Both the position numbers and the translations under genes were made by a program. A stretch of DNA of 64,000 nt, from the NCBI GenBank assembly GCA_964567745.1, contig CAZMNY010000013.1, positions 1 to 64,000 on the forward strand. Reading direction: 5' to 3'. The notes beneath the pieces are model-generated. The model saw only the letters and a list, made by a program, of their open reading frames with translations, searched no databases and had not been told where the DNA came from. Source of the DNA: CAZMNY01 sp964567745. GTDB lineage: Bacteria; Planctomycetota; Planctomycetia; Pirellulales; Pirellulaceae. Shown here piece after piece: positions 18,887 through 28,150 of this stretch (positions are counted from its first letter, which is position 1; each line of letters starts with the position of its first letter).

Positions 18887-19151
18887 ACGTCATCCGCGCC
18901 AGCCGCTGGATACCGCCCGCGAAGCGATTTTTTAGGCGTGCAAAGGGCTTCGTGCGGCCTCTATTGTGACAGCGGCCAATGACGAGTCGAATTGTCGCAG
19001 TCGTGTTAGTATGGCAGGGAGCGGAATCGCAAGTCGGCAGCTCTGAGTACAATGCGATATATCGAGCCGACGCGCGGCCCAACGGTATGGGCCCAGGACG
19101 CTATCTGACGTGATCCCGCCGAACTCCAGCCAACAAAAGAATCCTCCGTCC

Positions 19152-20546
19152 ATGATGCGAATAGTCGTTGAACTTGGCCGAATCCTGATCGCTTTCGCCG
19201 TAGTGGCGGGTGCGGTCGCGATATTCAAAATGATGGGTACGGGAGAAGCTCCGGCGCTTCGAGCAACCGATGAACAGCGAGCGAAGATCGTCGAAACCTA
19301 CGTGGTCAAAAACCACGAGGAGGGCTTGAACATCGAAGTCAATGGCGTGGCCGCGCCCTACCGCGAAATCCCAGTCGCCGCTGAGGTGGCCGGGCGAATC
19401 GTGAGCAAGTCCGAAAAATGCCGCGCGGGCAAGTATGTCGAGAAAGGCGAGGAGCTGATTCGTCTGCAGGATTCAGATTACGCGCTCGAAGTATCACGCT
19501 TGAACAAAGAGATTGAGCAGGCCATTAGCAGCCTCCAAGAACTGGACGTGGAGAAAGCCAATGTGGCGGACCTGATGAAGCTGTCCGAAGAGGACTTGGA
19601 GATTCAGAAGCGCGAAGTGCAGCGACTTGTCGGGCTGCAAGAAAAGGATGCTGTCTCGTTGGCGGACGTGGATCAAGCAAAACGCGCTCGGATCGCCGTC
19701 GAAAACGGGCTCACTCAACTTCGCAACCAATTGCGTCTGCACAGTTCGCGCCAAGTCCGACTCGAGGCCGCCGTCGCCTTGAAGCGAGTCCAGTTGCAAC
19801 GCGCCGACTTGGACCTCAAGCGAACTCGCATCGTCGCGCCGATTAGCGGAGTGATCGTCAGCGCGCCGGCGGAAGAAGACGCCTTTGTCCAGCGGGGCTC
19901 GGCGCTGATGACCGTCGAGGACACAAGCCGTGTGGAAGTCCGTTGTCAGCTCAAGATGGAAGAACTGTATTGGCTTTGGGGTTTGTCAAAGCGAGATGCT
20001 TCGGCGTCTTCGGAGAACCGTCCGGGCTTGCCTAGTCGCGATTATGAAATTCCGCAAGCTCCGGTCACGGTCGTATACGAGCTGGGCGATGAACAGTATC
20101 GCTGGCGAGGCCGGTTGGCTCGGTTCGAAGGCATTGGGTTGGACGAGAGCACGCGCACGATGCCCTGCCGCATTGTCGTGGAGGACCCGACCGACGTACA
20201 AACTCCGCCCGGTCAAGTTTCGACCGCGCCGCCCGCACTGGTGAGAGGCATGTTTGTGCGTGTGATGATCCACGTCACGGCGGACGAGCCGCTGTTGCGA
20301 GTGCCGGAGTTCGCGATTCGGCCAGGCGATACCGTTTGGATTTGCGAGGGCGGCAAATTGAGAATCACCCCGGTGACCATTGTGCGTATCGCGAACAATT
20401 TCGCTTTGATACGGACGAGCGAAGCGGTGGCGGCAGGCGCTCGCGTGGTCACGTCGCCGCTCGTGGCGCCTCGTGAAGGCATGGTAGTTCGCGATGTCAA
20501 TGCTAACGAGGCGACTGACGAATCGACGGCGGGAGAGCGAGAATGA
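19152..20546 (+). CDS. RND efflux periplasmic adaptor (HlyD/AcrA family)
   Basis: The protein has about 464 residues from the ATG at 19152; an in-frame GTG at 19110 would add 14. An N-terminal hydrophobic anchor (ELGRILIAFAVVAGAVAIF) is followed by the lipoyl-like half (EVAGRIVSKSEKCRAGKYVEKGEELIRLQDSDY). A long alpha-helical coiled coil runs at about residues 110-215, then the second lipoyl half (LDLKRTRIVAPISGVIVSAPAEEDAFVQRGS) and a beta-barrel region. The adaptor links an inner-membrane pump to an outer-membrane channel. Its stop overlaps the start of the RND pump gene as ATGA, so the pair is translationally coupled. No outer-membrane factor gene is adjacent. Confidence 0.92.
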   Translation: MMRIVVELGRILIAFAVVAGAVAIFKMMGTGEAPALRATDEQRAKIVETYVVKNHEEGLNIEVNGVAAPYREIPVAAEVAGRIVSKSEKCRAGKYVEKGEELIRLQDSDYALEVSRLNKEIEQAISSLQELDVEKANVADLMKLSEEDLEIQKREVQRLVGLQEKDAVSLADVDQAKRARIAVENGLTQLRNQLRLHSSRQVRLEAAVALKRVQLQRADLDLKRTRIVAPISGVIVSAPAEEDAFVQRGSALMTVEDTSRVEVRCQLKMEELYWLWGLSKRDASASSENRPGLPSRDYEIPQAPVTVVYELGDEQYRWRGRLARFEGIGLDESTRTMPCRIVVEDPTDVQTPPGQVSTAPPALVRGMFVRVMIHVTADEPLLRVPEFAIRPGDTVWICEGGKLRITPVTIVRIANNFALIRTSEAVAAGARVVTSPLVAPREGMVVRDVNANEATDESTAGERE

Positions 20547-23500
20547 AGGCCGTCATTCGTTGGGCCATCGCCAACTCGCCGGCAATGAATACGATCATGG
20601 TCGTATTCCTTCTGATCGGTGCCGCCAGCATGTACATCCTCAGGCGGGAGGAATTTCCAGAATTCGAGTTGGAGGTTATTCTCGTCTCGGTGCCCTACCC
20701 CGGCGCGAGCCCAGAAGAGGTTGAAAACGGAATCTGCCAAAAGATCGAAGAGGCGGTTCGCTCGATCGATGGCATCAAGACGCAGACGACCGTCGCCAAA
20801 GAAGGTTCCGGCTCAGTTGTCTTAGAGCTCGAAGCGAACATTCGCGACGCTCAAAAAATTCTCAATCAAGTTCGGTCCGAAGTCGATCGCATTCCGAGTT
20901 TCCCCGAGCTCGCCGAAGACGCCGAGATCCAGCAGATCACGATGCGGCGGCCGGCAATCAAGGTCGGCATTACCGGGCCCGATCTGTCGACGCCCGAGAG
21001 CGAGTTGGAGTTGCGGGCCGTTTGTGAGCAGGTGCGAGATGACTTGCTGCAACTTCCTTCGGTGTCTCAGACCAGCATCGAAGGTGCCCGACCGTATCAA
21101 ATCGACATTGAGATTCCCGAAGAGACGTTGCGAAAGCATGGATTGACCCTGCGCGGCGTGGCTCAAATCGTACGGCGGGAAAATATCGAACTTCCGGGCG
21201 GCAACTTGAAGACACAAGCCGCCGATGTTTTGCTGCGTGGAAAGAACAAGCGATTGACCGGTCGCGAGATCGCCAAGATCCCACTGGTCACTCGGCCGAA
21301 CGGCGCCAAACTGACCGTCGGCGAACTAGGCGTTGTCAAAGACGAGTTTGCCGATACGACATCGATTAGCCGCATCAACAACATGCCGGGGATGGTGGTC
21401 TCAGTCAACGCCGCGGCTCGTGAAGACCTGCTCAAGATGACCGAGGAGACGCGGGACTTCGTCGCCAAGAGACGACTGCCCGACGGATATCAATTCGTCG
21501 TTTGGGGCGATCGCTCGGTCAACGTCCGCGATCGCATCGACCTGCTCCGACGAAACGGACTGCAAGGCCTTTGCCTCGTCTTCCTGGTGCTCGCAATTTT
21601 TCTGGAGATTCGCTTGGCCTGGTGGGTGGCGATGGGGATCCCGATCTCGGTGCTCGGTGCCTGCACCGTCTTGCTCTACATGGGCGAGACGATGAACATG
21701 CTTTCGATGTTTTCCTTCTTGATGGCGCTGGGCATCGTTGTCGACGACGCGATCGTGATTGGCGAAAACATCTATTCGCATCGCGAGTCGGGCAAGAAGT
21801 TGGCGACCGCCGCGGTCGACGGCACTTATGAAGTCCTGCCGTCGGTAACCGCTTCGGTGACCACGACGATTTTTGCTTTCATGCCGATGCTGTTCGTCAC
21901 CGGAATGATGGGGAAGTTCTTTGCCGTCATGCCAGCGGCGATGATTGCCATGCTGTTGATCTCCCTCGTCGAAAGCATGTTTATTCTGCCTTGCCACTTG
22001 GGCCATGAGGTCCGAATTCCACGAACCATTCGATTCGCATTCGGCTACCTTTTTCTCCCCTTTGCCGCAGTGGAGTGGGTGACGCGCCGAATCAACTGGC
22101 TATCCGATTCCGGACTGAGACATTTGAGGGACAGCTTTTATATCCCGACGCTTCGAATGGCGTTAAGGCAACCTTTGATCGTGGTGGCCATCGCGATCGG
22201 CGCATTTATCATCTCTATCGGCGCCGTCCGATCGGGAATGACGCCTTGGCGATTTTTCCCACAGCTGGATGGAAATCAAATCCAAGCCAACTTGACGTTT
22301 CCCAATGGCACTCCCAGTCGCTTCACCGACGAAGCTACGAAGCGAGCCGAAGCTGCAATTCTGGCTCTGAATGAGCAAGCCATTGCCGAGACGGGCAAGC
22401 CGATCACGAGAATCATCCACCGTATGGTTGGCCAAGGCGGGCAGGCGGGCGGACCGGGCGGAGGCGCTCAAGCCGTCGCGTCGGGATCCCATATCGGCAC
22501 GGTGAGTGTAGAGCTCGTCGCCTCCGAAGATCGAAATGATTCCAGTCAGCAGATCATCGAGCAATGGCGAAAAGAGACGGGCAAGGTTGTCGGTGTCGAT
22601 AGCGCTCTGTTCCAGTCCGTTTCGATGGGACCTGGTGGAAAAGCGATTGAATTCAAACTGCTCGCGAGCGGCGACAATATCGAGCAGCTCGAGGCGGCGG
22701 TCGAAGCTTGTAAAGAAAAGCTGGCCACCTACGCGGGCGTTTACGACATTGACGACGATTCGCGCCCGGGGAAATGGGAGTTTCAACTGCGAGTTAAAGA
22801 GAAGGCCCAGAATATGGGGATCCCTCTTTCCGAGGTCGCCCAGACCGTTCGCTCTTCGTATTACGGCGAAGAAGTCATGCGTCTTCAACGAGGCCGACAC
22901 GAAGTCAAACTGATGGTGCGATATCCGGGCAGCCAACGACGCTCACTCGCCGGTTTTGATGGAATCCGAATTCGCGGCAACGACGGTGCCGAGCGCCCGC
23001 TGACCGAACTGGTCGAAGTAAGCGCCAAACGCGGCTATGCCGAGATCAATCGAGTCGATCAGATGCGTTCCATAACCGTCTTCGCTTCGGTCGATGAAGC
23101 AACAGCTCGAGGCGAACAAATCACCGGCCTGTTCAAGACGGAGTTTGTACCCGAACTCGTCCGCATGTATCCCGACATCAAGATTCGATGGGAAGGGCAA
23201 GCACAACAGCGACAGGAGTCGATTCAAAGCCTCTTCATCGGATTCGCTGTGGCCTTGATGGCGATGTATGTGCTGCTGACGGTCGAGTTCCAGTCGTACA
23301 TTCAGCCGATGATCATCCTGTTCATCATTCCCTTCGGCGCAGTCGGCGCCATTTGGGGACACGTGCTGATGGACTTGCCGATCACTCTATTCAGCATTCT
23401 GGGATTCGTAGCGCTCACCGGCGTGGTCGTCAACGACTCCATCGTGCTGATGGACTTCATAAACGCTCGACAAGAGACTCACAGCACGATTTTCGAAGCG

Positions 23501-23764
23501 TTAGTTGAGGCGGGGCAAAAACGACTCCGCCCGGTCTTGCTCACTTCGATCACCACGATCGCCGGGCTCTTACCGATCCTGACCGAGACATCGCTGCAAG
23601 CTCAACTGGTCATTCCGATGGCGACTAGCCTCTGCTTCGGTCTGTTGTTGGCGACATTCCTGGTCCTCTATCTCATTCCGATTTTCTATCTGATCTACAA
23701 CGGCCTCTGTCGCCTTCTGTTTTCAAGCGGCGCCCCGCCACAAGTTGACTTGAAGAAGGCGTAA
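20543..23764 (+). CDS. RND family efflux pump, inner-membrane permease
   Basis: This 1073-residue protein has the normal length and layout of an AcrB-type proton-driven exporter: TM1, a large periplasmic loop, TM2-7, a second large loop, TM8-12. In TM4 the proton-relay pair Asp401-Asp402 is present in GIVVDDAIVIGENIY. TM10 carries TGVVVNDSIVLMDF, so the AcrB lysine is replaced, as in several other RND subgroups. A Gly/Gln-rich insert (QGGQAGGPGGGAQ) lies near residue 640. The substrate cannot be predicted. It forms an operon with the adaptor immediately upstream and must use an outer-membrane channel encoded elsewhere. Confidence 0.95.
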   Translation: MKAVIRWAIANSPAMNTIMVVFLLIGAASMYILRREEFPEFELEVILVSVPYPGASPEEVENGICQKIEEAVRSIDGIKTQTTVAKEGSGSVVLELEANIRDAQKILNQVRSEVDRIPSFPELAEDAEIQQITMRRPAIKVGITGPDLSTPESELELRAVCEQVRDDLLQLPSVSQTSIEGARPYQIDIEIPEETLRKHGLTLRGVAQIVRRENIELPGGNLKTQAADVLLRGKNKRLTGREIAKIPLVTRPNGAKLTVGELGVVKDEFADTTSISRINNMPGMVVSVNAAAREDLLKMTEETRDFVAKRRLPDGYQFVVWGDRSVNVRDRIDLLRRNGLQGLCLVFLVLAIFLEIRLAWWVAMGIPISVLGACTVLLYMGETMNMLSMFSFLMALGIVVDDAIVIGENIYSHRESGKKLATAAVDGTYEVLPSVTASVTTTIFAFMPMLFVTGMMGKFFAVMPAAMIAMLLISLVESMFILPCHLGHEVRIPRTIRFAFGYLFLPFAAVEWVTRRINWLSDSGLRHLRDSFYIPTLRMALRQPLIVVAIAIGAFIISIGAVRSGMTPWRFFPQLDGNQIQANLTFPNGTPSRFTDEATKRAEAAILALNEQAIAETGKPITRIIHRMVGQGGQAGGPGGGAQAVASGSHIGTVSVELVASEDRNDSSQQIIEQWRKETGKVVGVDSALFQSVSMGPGGKAIEFKLLASGDNIEQLEAAVEACKEKLATYAGVYDIDDDSRPGKWEFQLRVKEKAQNMGIPLSEVAQTVRSSYYGEEVMRLQRGRHEVKLMVRYPGSQRRSLAGFDGIRIRGNDGAERPLTELVEVSAKRGYAEINRVDQMRSITVFASVDEATARGEQITGLFKTEFVPELVRMYPDIKIRWEGQAQQRQESIQSLFIGFAVALMAMYVLLTVEFQSYIQPMIILFIIPFGAVGAIWGHVLMDLPITLFSILGFVALTGVVVNDSIVLMDFINARQETHSTIFEALVEAGQKRLRPVLLTSITTIAGLLPILTETSLQAQLVIPMATSLCFGLLLATFLVLYLIPIFYLIYNGLCRLLFSSGAPPQVDLKKA

Positions 23765-23786
23765 GCGCACCGACCGGGCTTTTCAA

Positions 23787-23804
23787 GAACGAGCAGGCTC
23801 GTTC
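23787..23804. terminator. Hairpin between convergent genes, possible bidirectional terminator
   Basis: A perfect 8-bp inverted repeat, GAACGAGC-AG-GCTCGTTC, lies between the stop codons of the RND pump gene and the sialidase-like gene. There is no proper T-run on either strand. The same hairpin sequence recurs at 9430-9445, so it may be part of a repeat family rather than a dedicated terminator. Confidence 0.4.
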
Positions 23805-23822
23805 GATAAACGAGCGTCACAG

Positions 23823-24914
23823 CTAATCTTCAATTTCCAAGTCGGCCATGTAGATCGCGGTGATCGTCTTGCCCTTGTCGTCTTTCTCGTGCGACGAATA
23901 CCAAGACATGATCGCGCGCCGGTCATCGAATGCAATGAAGCCGGGGTACGATGTATCGCCGCCGCTGGGCAACTCGGCGAACTCGATCAACTGATCGCCA
24001 TTGAGCCAATACATGGACGTCTTGGGACCCTTACCGCCGACCGACTTTCGCCCGCCGACGAGATAACGATCTCCCCAGCGAACGAGAAGCGGCCCGCCAA
24101 TGTACCGATCGAGAAATCGTCGATCCCATTTCGTGTAGGGCGGCTTGCTGCGGAGAATTTGAGCTTTGTCGCTCCCCTGTCGCCCGATGGCGAGTATCGA
24201 ACCGTCCGCCTCAAACTGAAAGGCGGTCTCGTCGCCGCGGCTCGGTTGAAATATCGAACGCATTCGCCAGATCAACCCATCTTCGCTCTCAAGCATCGCG
24301 GATTGTACCGCTCGCCCCTCGCCTCGCGGTGCCGCGTCAAACTCAATCTTTCGACGTCCGCAAAGATACGCTTTGCCGCAAAACGTATTGGCTCGCCAGA
24401 TGTAGTGGCCAAACGTGCCTTCCAGCATGATGGGACTGTTCCACTTCACGCCGTCCTCTGACCACGCCGCGTAACCAAGGTGCTTGTTCAAGTCGTACTC
24501 GCTGCGAGGAATGGTCTTTTCGCCGCTGTACCAAGTCCCGGTGTACACGAACAACTTTTCCTTGAAGACGAGAAAGTGGGGGTCTCGCGTATCGCGTTTG
24601 GCGACCCGAAATCGATGCACTTGCTTCCATTCTTTGGCGTCGTCGCTTACGAGAATGATGACCGAAGCGGTGGGATGCACCATGTGCCCATCGGGGCAGC
24701 TGCGGAACGTTAAATAAAACTTCTCGCGAAATCGAACGAGGTCGGTGAATGCGTTGTGCTCGCCGTTGTGAAACACTCGGCGAATGTTGCTAACTCGCAC
24801 CTTGGGAGCGTCCTCAGCCCAGCTAACGCCAGGCCTCAATGTCGTGACGAACAGCATCAAGCATGTTGCGGCGAGCAAGAAGCGATACGTACTTTGCGTG
24901 GTGATTTGAAGCAT
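23823..24914 (-). CDS. Exported sialidase-like beta-propeller protein
   Basis: The protein has about 363 residues from the ATG at 24914; a TTG at 24950 would add 12. The signal peptide is within residues 1-34 (FLLAATCLMLFVTTLRPGVSWA). The rest has short beta-blade repeats typical of five- or six-bladed propellers: FTDLVRFREKFYLTFRSC, SVIILVSDDAKEWKQV, FLVFKEKLFVYTGTWY and RWGDRYLVGGRKSVGGKG. This is like exo-alpha-sialidases and family 43/GH-type propellers, but clear Asp boxes (SxDxGxxW) are missing or degenerate, so the catalytic activity is uncertain. It lies 50 bp downstream of the large haem protein on the same strand and is probably co-transcribed with it. Confidence 0.75.
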   Translation of the reverse strand: MLQITTQSTYRFLLAATCLMLFVTTLRPGVSWAEDAPKVRVSNIRRVFHNGEHNAFTDLVRFREKFYLTFRSCPDGHMVHPTASVIILVSDDAKEWKQVHRFRVAKRDTRDPHFLVFKEKLFVYTGTWYSGEKTIPRSEYDLNKHLGYAAWSEDGVKWNSPIMLEGTFGHYIWRANTFCGKAYLCGRRKIEFDAAPRGEGRAVQSAMLESEDGLIWRMRSIFQPSRGDETAFQFEADGSILAIGRQGSDKAQILRSKPPYTKWDRRFLDRYIGGPLLVRWGDRYLVGGRKSVGGKGPKTSMYWLNGDQLIEFAELPSGGDTSYPGFIAFDDRRAIMSWYSSHEKDDKGKTITAIYMADLEIED

Positions 24915-24964
24915 AGTTTGTCGACTCGTGGTGTTGTTTTTTCTTTCCAACTCAACATCCGTTA

Positions 24965-27895
24965 CTACTTAAGCGATTCCAAGTAGGCCAATAGGTCCAA
25001 TATTTCAGCTTCGGAGAGCGTGTCGAGCAGTCCCTCCGGCATCCAGGAAACGGGCGACGCTTTTTGCTGTTCAATGTCATTCTTGGCGATCTCCACGACT
25101 TGACTCGGCCGTAGCGGATCAGTCGCCAGTCGCAAGATCGGCGAACGATAATCGCCGTGGACAACAACCTGCCCGACCAGAGTTCGCCCGTCCGCAGTCG
25201 CCACTTGCAGGCTCCGGTATTTCTCGGCGATGACTTTGGAGGGCTCCAAGATGGAAGTTAAAAGGTCGAGTCGACTGAAGCGGCGACTGACTGAGGTCAA
25301 ATCGGGACCTACCACTCCGCCCCGTCCCCCTGCGCGATGACATTTCGAGCACGAAGCGGCGGCGAACATCTCAGCTCCACGTTTCAAATCGCGTTTTTGC
25401 TCGACCTTGGCGAGGCGTTTCTGTAAGTCGCCAATTTGCCATTTGCGGACGAAGTCGCGAGGCGGGTCCGTTTCGTCGTTCGGAAGCTTCGTCGAAAGGA
25501 GCGGTCCCAGCCGTTTTCGATCTGCGGCAGTCAGACCCGCTGTCGACTCTTCGCGAATTCGGCGAATGAAGTCGGGAATTCCCGCTCCGCCCAAGTAGTG
25601 CCGCGTCTCCGAGAGCCGAGCGAAATACCGCCGCTTGTCGCTCGGCGACATCGATCCAGTCAAGTGACGCAGCACAAACAGGTAGTGCATTTGTTCGCGC
25701 TGAATGGTCGCCGAATCAAGTATATCGAGAACAAGCCGGTCTGCGCCTTCCGCGTGAAGACGAACAAGCAACTCGCTCAACAAGCGATTCACGCGATACG
25801 AACGATCGGGAAAGGCGTCTGAAACACGGGCCGCAGCGTCACGCCGCAGCGAATCGTCAATCGAGTCGTCGGCAGATAACCAATAGCTCTGAAGCGCCGC
25901 CAATTTGTCGGAGCGGTTCCCGCCTGCCCAGTCGATTTGATTCAACCGTCGCACCACTTCAGACTTCGATTCCCCGCTGCGCGCGAGCGCGAGAATCGAA
26001 TTCACCGAAGCGGTTCGGTCGTTCTCGCCGAGCGTTTTCGCCCGCCAAGTCTCGACAGGCTCGCGTTCAATCACGTTGCGAGCCGCATGCCGAAGCCAAG
26101 GATCCGAGTTACCAAGCAACGGCCAAGCCATGGCGATCGCATCTTTCGCTGGCCTCTTCAACAACGACTCGAGTTTCTCCCGCTGCCGCCGAGATTTCGC
26201 AACAAATTTGGCTCGAGCCAGTTGTTGCTTGGTCGGCGCAGCCGTCGGTGAGTTGGAGTCGCCAACGTAACGAATACGGTACAACGCGGATTGCGTCGCT
26301 CGGCCGCCGGTAACGAGGTACATCGAGCCGTCGGGGCCAACATCGAGATCAGTCACGTTGAGCGGGCGTCCCTTCAGAAATGTCTCCGCAGCCATCACGT
26401 AGCTGCTTCCCCGCTTCACCTGATGGACCGCAATCACGCGCCCATAGGCCCAGTCCAAAATGTACAGCGCGTCGCGATATCGTTCCGGAAAATGAGTCTT
26501 CGCGCCGAACTTGACGGCGGTTGGCGAACCCTTGCCGATATCCAAGTTCGGCAGTGCGTTGTCAGCGTGGTCCGGATAATACGGCGGCCAAGTCTTCGTC
26601 ACGCCTCGCCAGCCGTAGTCGCCGCCCAGAACCAGATGGCTTACGCGAGTCGGCCGATACCAGGGCGATCCCATGTCGTATTCGGCGTCGGCGTCATAGG
26701 TAAACGCGTCCCCAGCGGAATTGAAATCGACGCCGAACGGATTGCGCAAGCCGGCGGCGACAACTTCAACTCTCCCCGTCTCAGGATGAACGCGAAGCAA
26801 GTGTCCTTCGCTCGTCCTCTTGCCTCGACGCGCTGCGCGAAACGGCGAGGTAGTATCGTTCGACTTGGTTGGCAAATGGACCGAGTCGCCTTGAATCGTG
26901 TAGATCCACCCGTCGGGACCGAGCGCCAAGTCATTTCGGCCATGCCCTACTCCACCGTCGGAAGCGTAAAGCAATTCAGGCTCGCCAAACTTGTCCTCAC
27001 CCATGCGCCGCAAGCGAAACAGCCCTTTCGAGTTGTTTGCATTGACGAACAGACTGTCGTGGGCAAAAAGCAATCCTCGACATTCCTTGAGCCCATCATT
27101 GATCGAATCCACCGCGACGACTTGCGAACGATCGGGCGACAGCGTCATCCTCAAAAGGCCTTGCTTTTCCTTGGCGATCACAGCCCGTCCCTTCGAGTCG
27201 AAAGCCAAACTGACCCAAGAGTCTTCGTTCGGTTTAGCGGATCGGATCAGATCGATCTCGAATCCGGCTGCCAAAGCAAACGTCGCCGGGCTCGCGCCGT
27301 CTTTTGCGCCGAGCGCTTGCTTCCATTGTTCATAGTTGTCGACCGCCGAGATGCCCACGGCGCGATTGCTGCTTGGCAACAAGCGATCGCCGACCAATCC
27401 AAAACTTGTCGGTGCCCTAGCCGTTTCTCGTTCTCGAACCACGCGCCAATCACGATTCGAAGCGATGGCCTGTCGGGTGCCGTTGTCGTAGAGAATTTCG
27501 ACCAATAGAAAGAAAGCGGCAGGCCCAGCCTCCGCTCCGCACGTCACACGCAAATTGTTCGAGCCTCTCGCGAGCAAGTCAGTCAGGTCTCTTTGCTGAA
27601 TCGGATCGTACGCCTCGCTATCAACGATCGGCTCGCCATTCAATTCGACTTGCACGCTAGACGACTCGCCGAGACAACGCATTGTAGCCGCGGCAACTGG
27701 CCGGTCGACATCGAACACCCGTTCGAACACGGCCTCATCGCCCTTCGCTCGCCGGTTGTTCGACCACAACCAATGCGGTCGCGATTTCTCCGCAGAGTTC
27801 GGCGAATCAGCCACGACATCGCGAACCAGCGCGACTCCACTGACGACGACGAGCATGAGCAGCATGGATCGAGGAAGCAATCGGTGGCGCGTCAT
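24965..27895 (-). CDS. PVC-type haem-binding CxxCH protein with dehydrogenase-like propeller
   Basis: The protein has about 976 residues from the ATG at 27895, preferred over 27934 because GGGA lies seven bases before it and it gives a compact signal peptide (LLMLVVVSGVALV). A beta-domain comes first, then a PQQ-dependent sugar dehydrogenase-like propeller (GPDGWIYTIQGDSVHLP, AAGLRNPFGVDFNSAGDAFTYD). A HEAT-like helical region follows. The C-terminal PVC haem domain has SCSKCHRAGGRGG (Cys849, Cys852, His853) and a distal DLLTSILEPSKVIAEKY. This is the architecture named membrane-bound dehydrogenase in Planctomycetes and Verrucomicrobia; it should oxidise a sugar-like substrate outside the cytoplasm and pass electrons to the haem. 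The substrate is not known. Confidence 0.9.
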   Translation of the reverse strand: MTRHRLLPRSMLLMLVVVSGVALVRDVVADSPNSAEKSRPHWLWSNNRRAKGDEAVFERVFDVDRPVAAATMRCLGESSSVQVELNGEPIVDSEAYDPIQQRDLTDLLARGSNNLRVTCGAEAGPAAFFLLVEILYDNGTRQAIASNRDWRVVRERETARAPTSFGLVGDRLLPSSNRAVGISAVDNYEQWKQALGAKDGASPATFALAAGFEIDLIRSAKPNEDSWVSLAFDSKGRAVIAKEKQGLLRMTLSPDRSQVVAVDSINDGLKECRGLLFAHDSLFVNANNSKGLFRLRRMGEDKFGEPELLYASDGGVGHGRNDLALGPDGWIYTIQGDSVHLPTKSNDTTSPFRAARRGKRTSEGHLLRVHPETGRVEVVAAGLRNPFGVDFNSAGDAFTYDADAEYDMGSPWYRPTRVSHLVLGGDYGWRGVTKTWPPYYPDHADNALPNLDIGKGSPTAVKFGAKTHFPERYRDALYILDWAYGRVIAVHQVKRGSSYVMAAETFLKGRPLNVTDLDVGPDGSMYLVTGGRATQSALYRIRYVGDSNSPTAAPTKQQLARAKFVAKSRRQREKLESLLKRPAKDAIAMAWPLLGNSDPWLRHAARNVIEREPVETWRAKTLGENDRTASVNSILALARSGESKSEVVRRLNQIDWAGGNRSDKLAALQSYWLSADDSIDDSLRRDAAARVSDAFPDRSYRVNRLLSELLVRLHAEGADRLVLDILDSATIQREQMHYLFVLRHLTGSMSPSDKRRYFARLSETRHYLGGAGIPDFIRRIREESTAGLTAADRKRLGPLLSTKLPNDETDPPRDFVRKWQIGDLQKRLAKVEQKRDLKRGAEMFAAASCSKCHRAGGRGGVVGPDLTSVSRRFSRLDLLTSILEPSKVIAEKYRSLQVATADGRTLVGQVVVHGDYRSPILRLATDPLRPSQVVEIAKNDIEQQKASPVSWMPEGLLDTLSEAEILDLLAYLESLK

Positions 27896-28150
27896 TGGTG
27901 AATCCCATCTGGCTGCGGTCGGCCGTGGTGGCATGTCGAACGAAAACGCCTATGATCGCATATCGGAAACGACGTTGCGAATCGCGCGACCGGTGTTGTG
28001 TACGGGCTGTGTACGGTCAGCCGGTTAGGATAACGCAAAAATCTTCGTGGAATGCGACGCTGGGTCGCGTTTGCAAAGCCCGCTCGAGTAGGTTACAGAT
28101 CGTGTGATCTGCGAGGATCGTCTCAGTTTATCGAAATTGCGAGCAAGCAA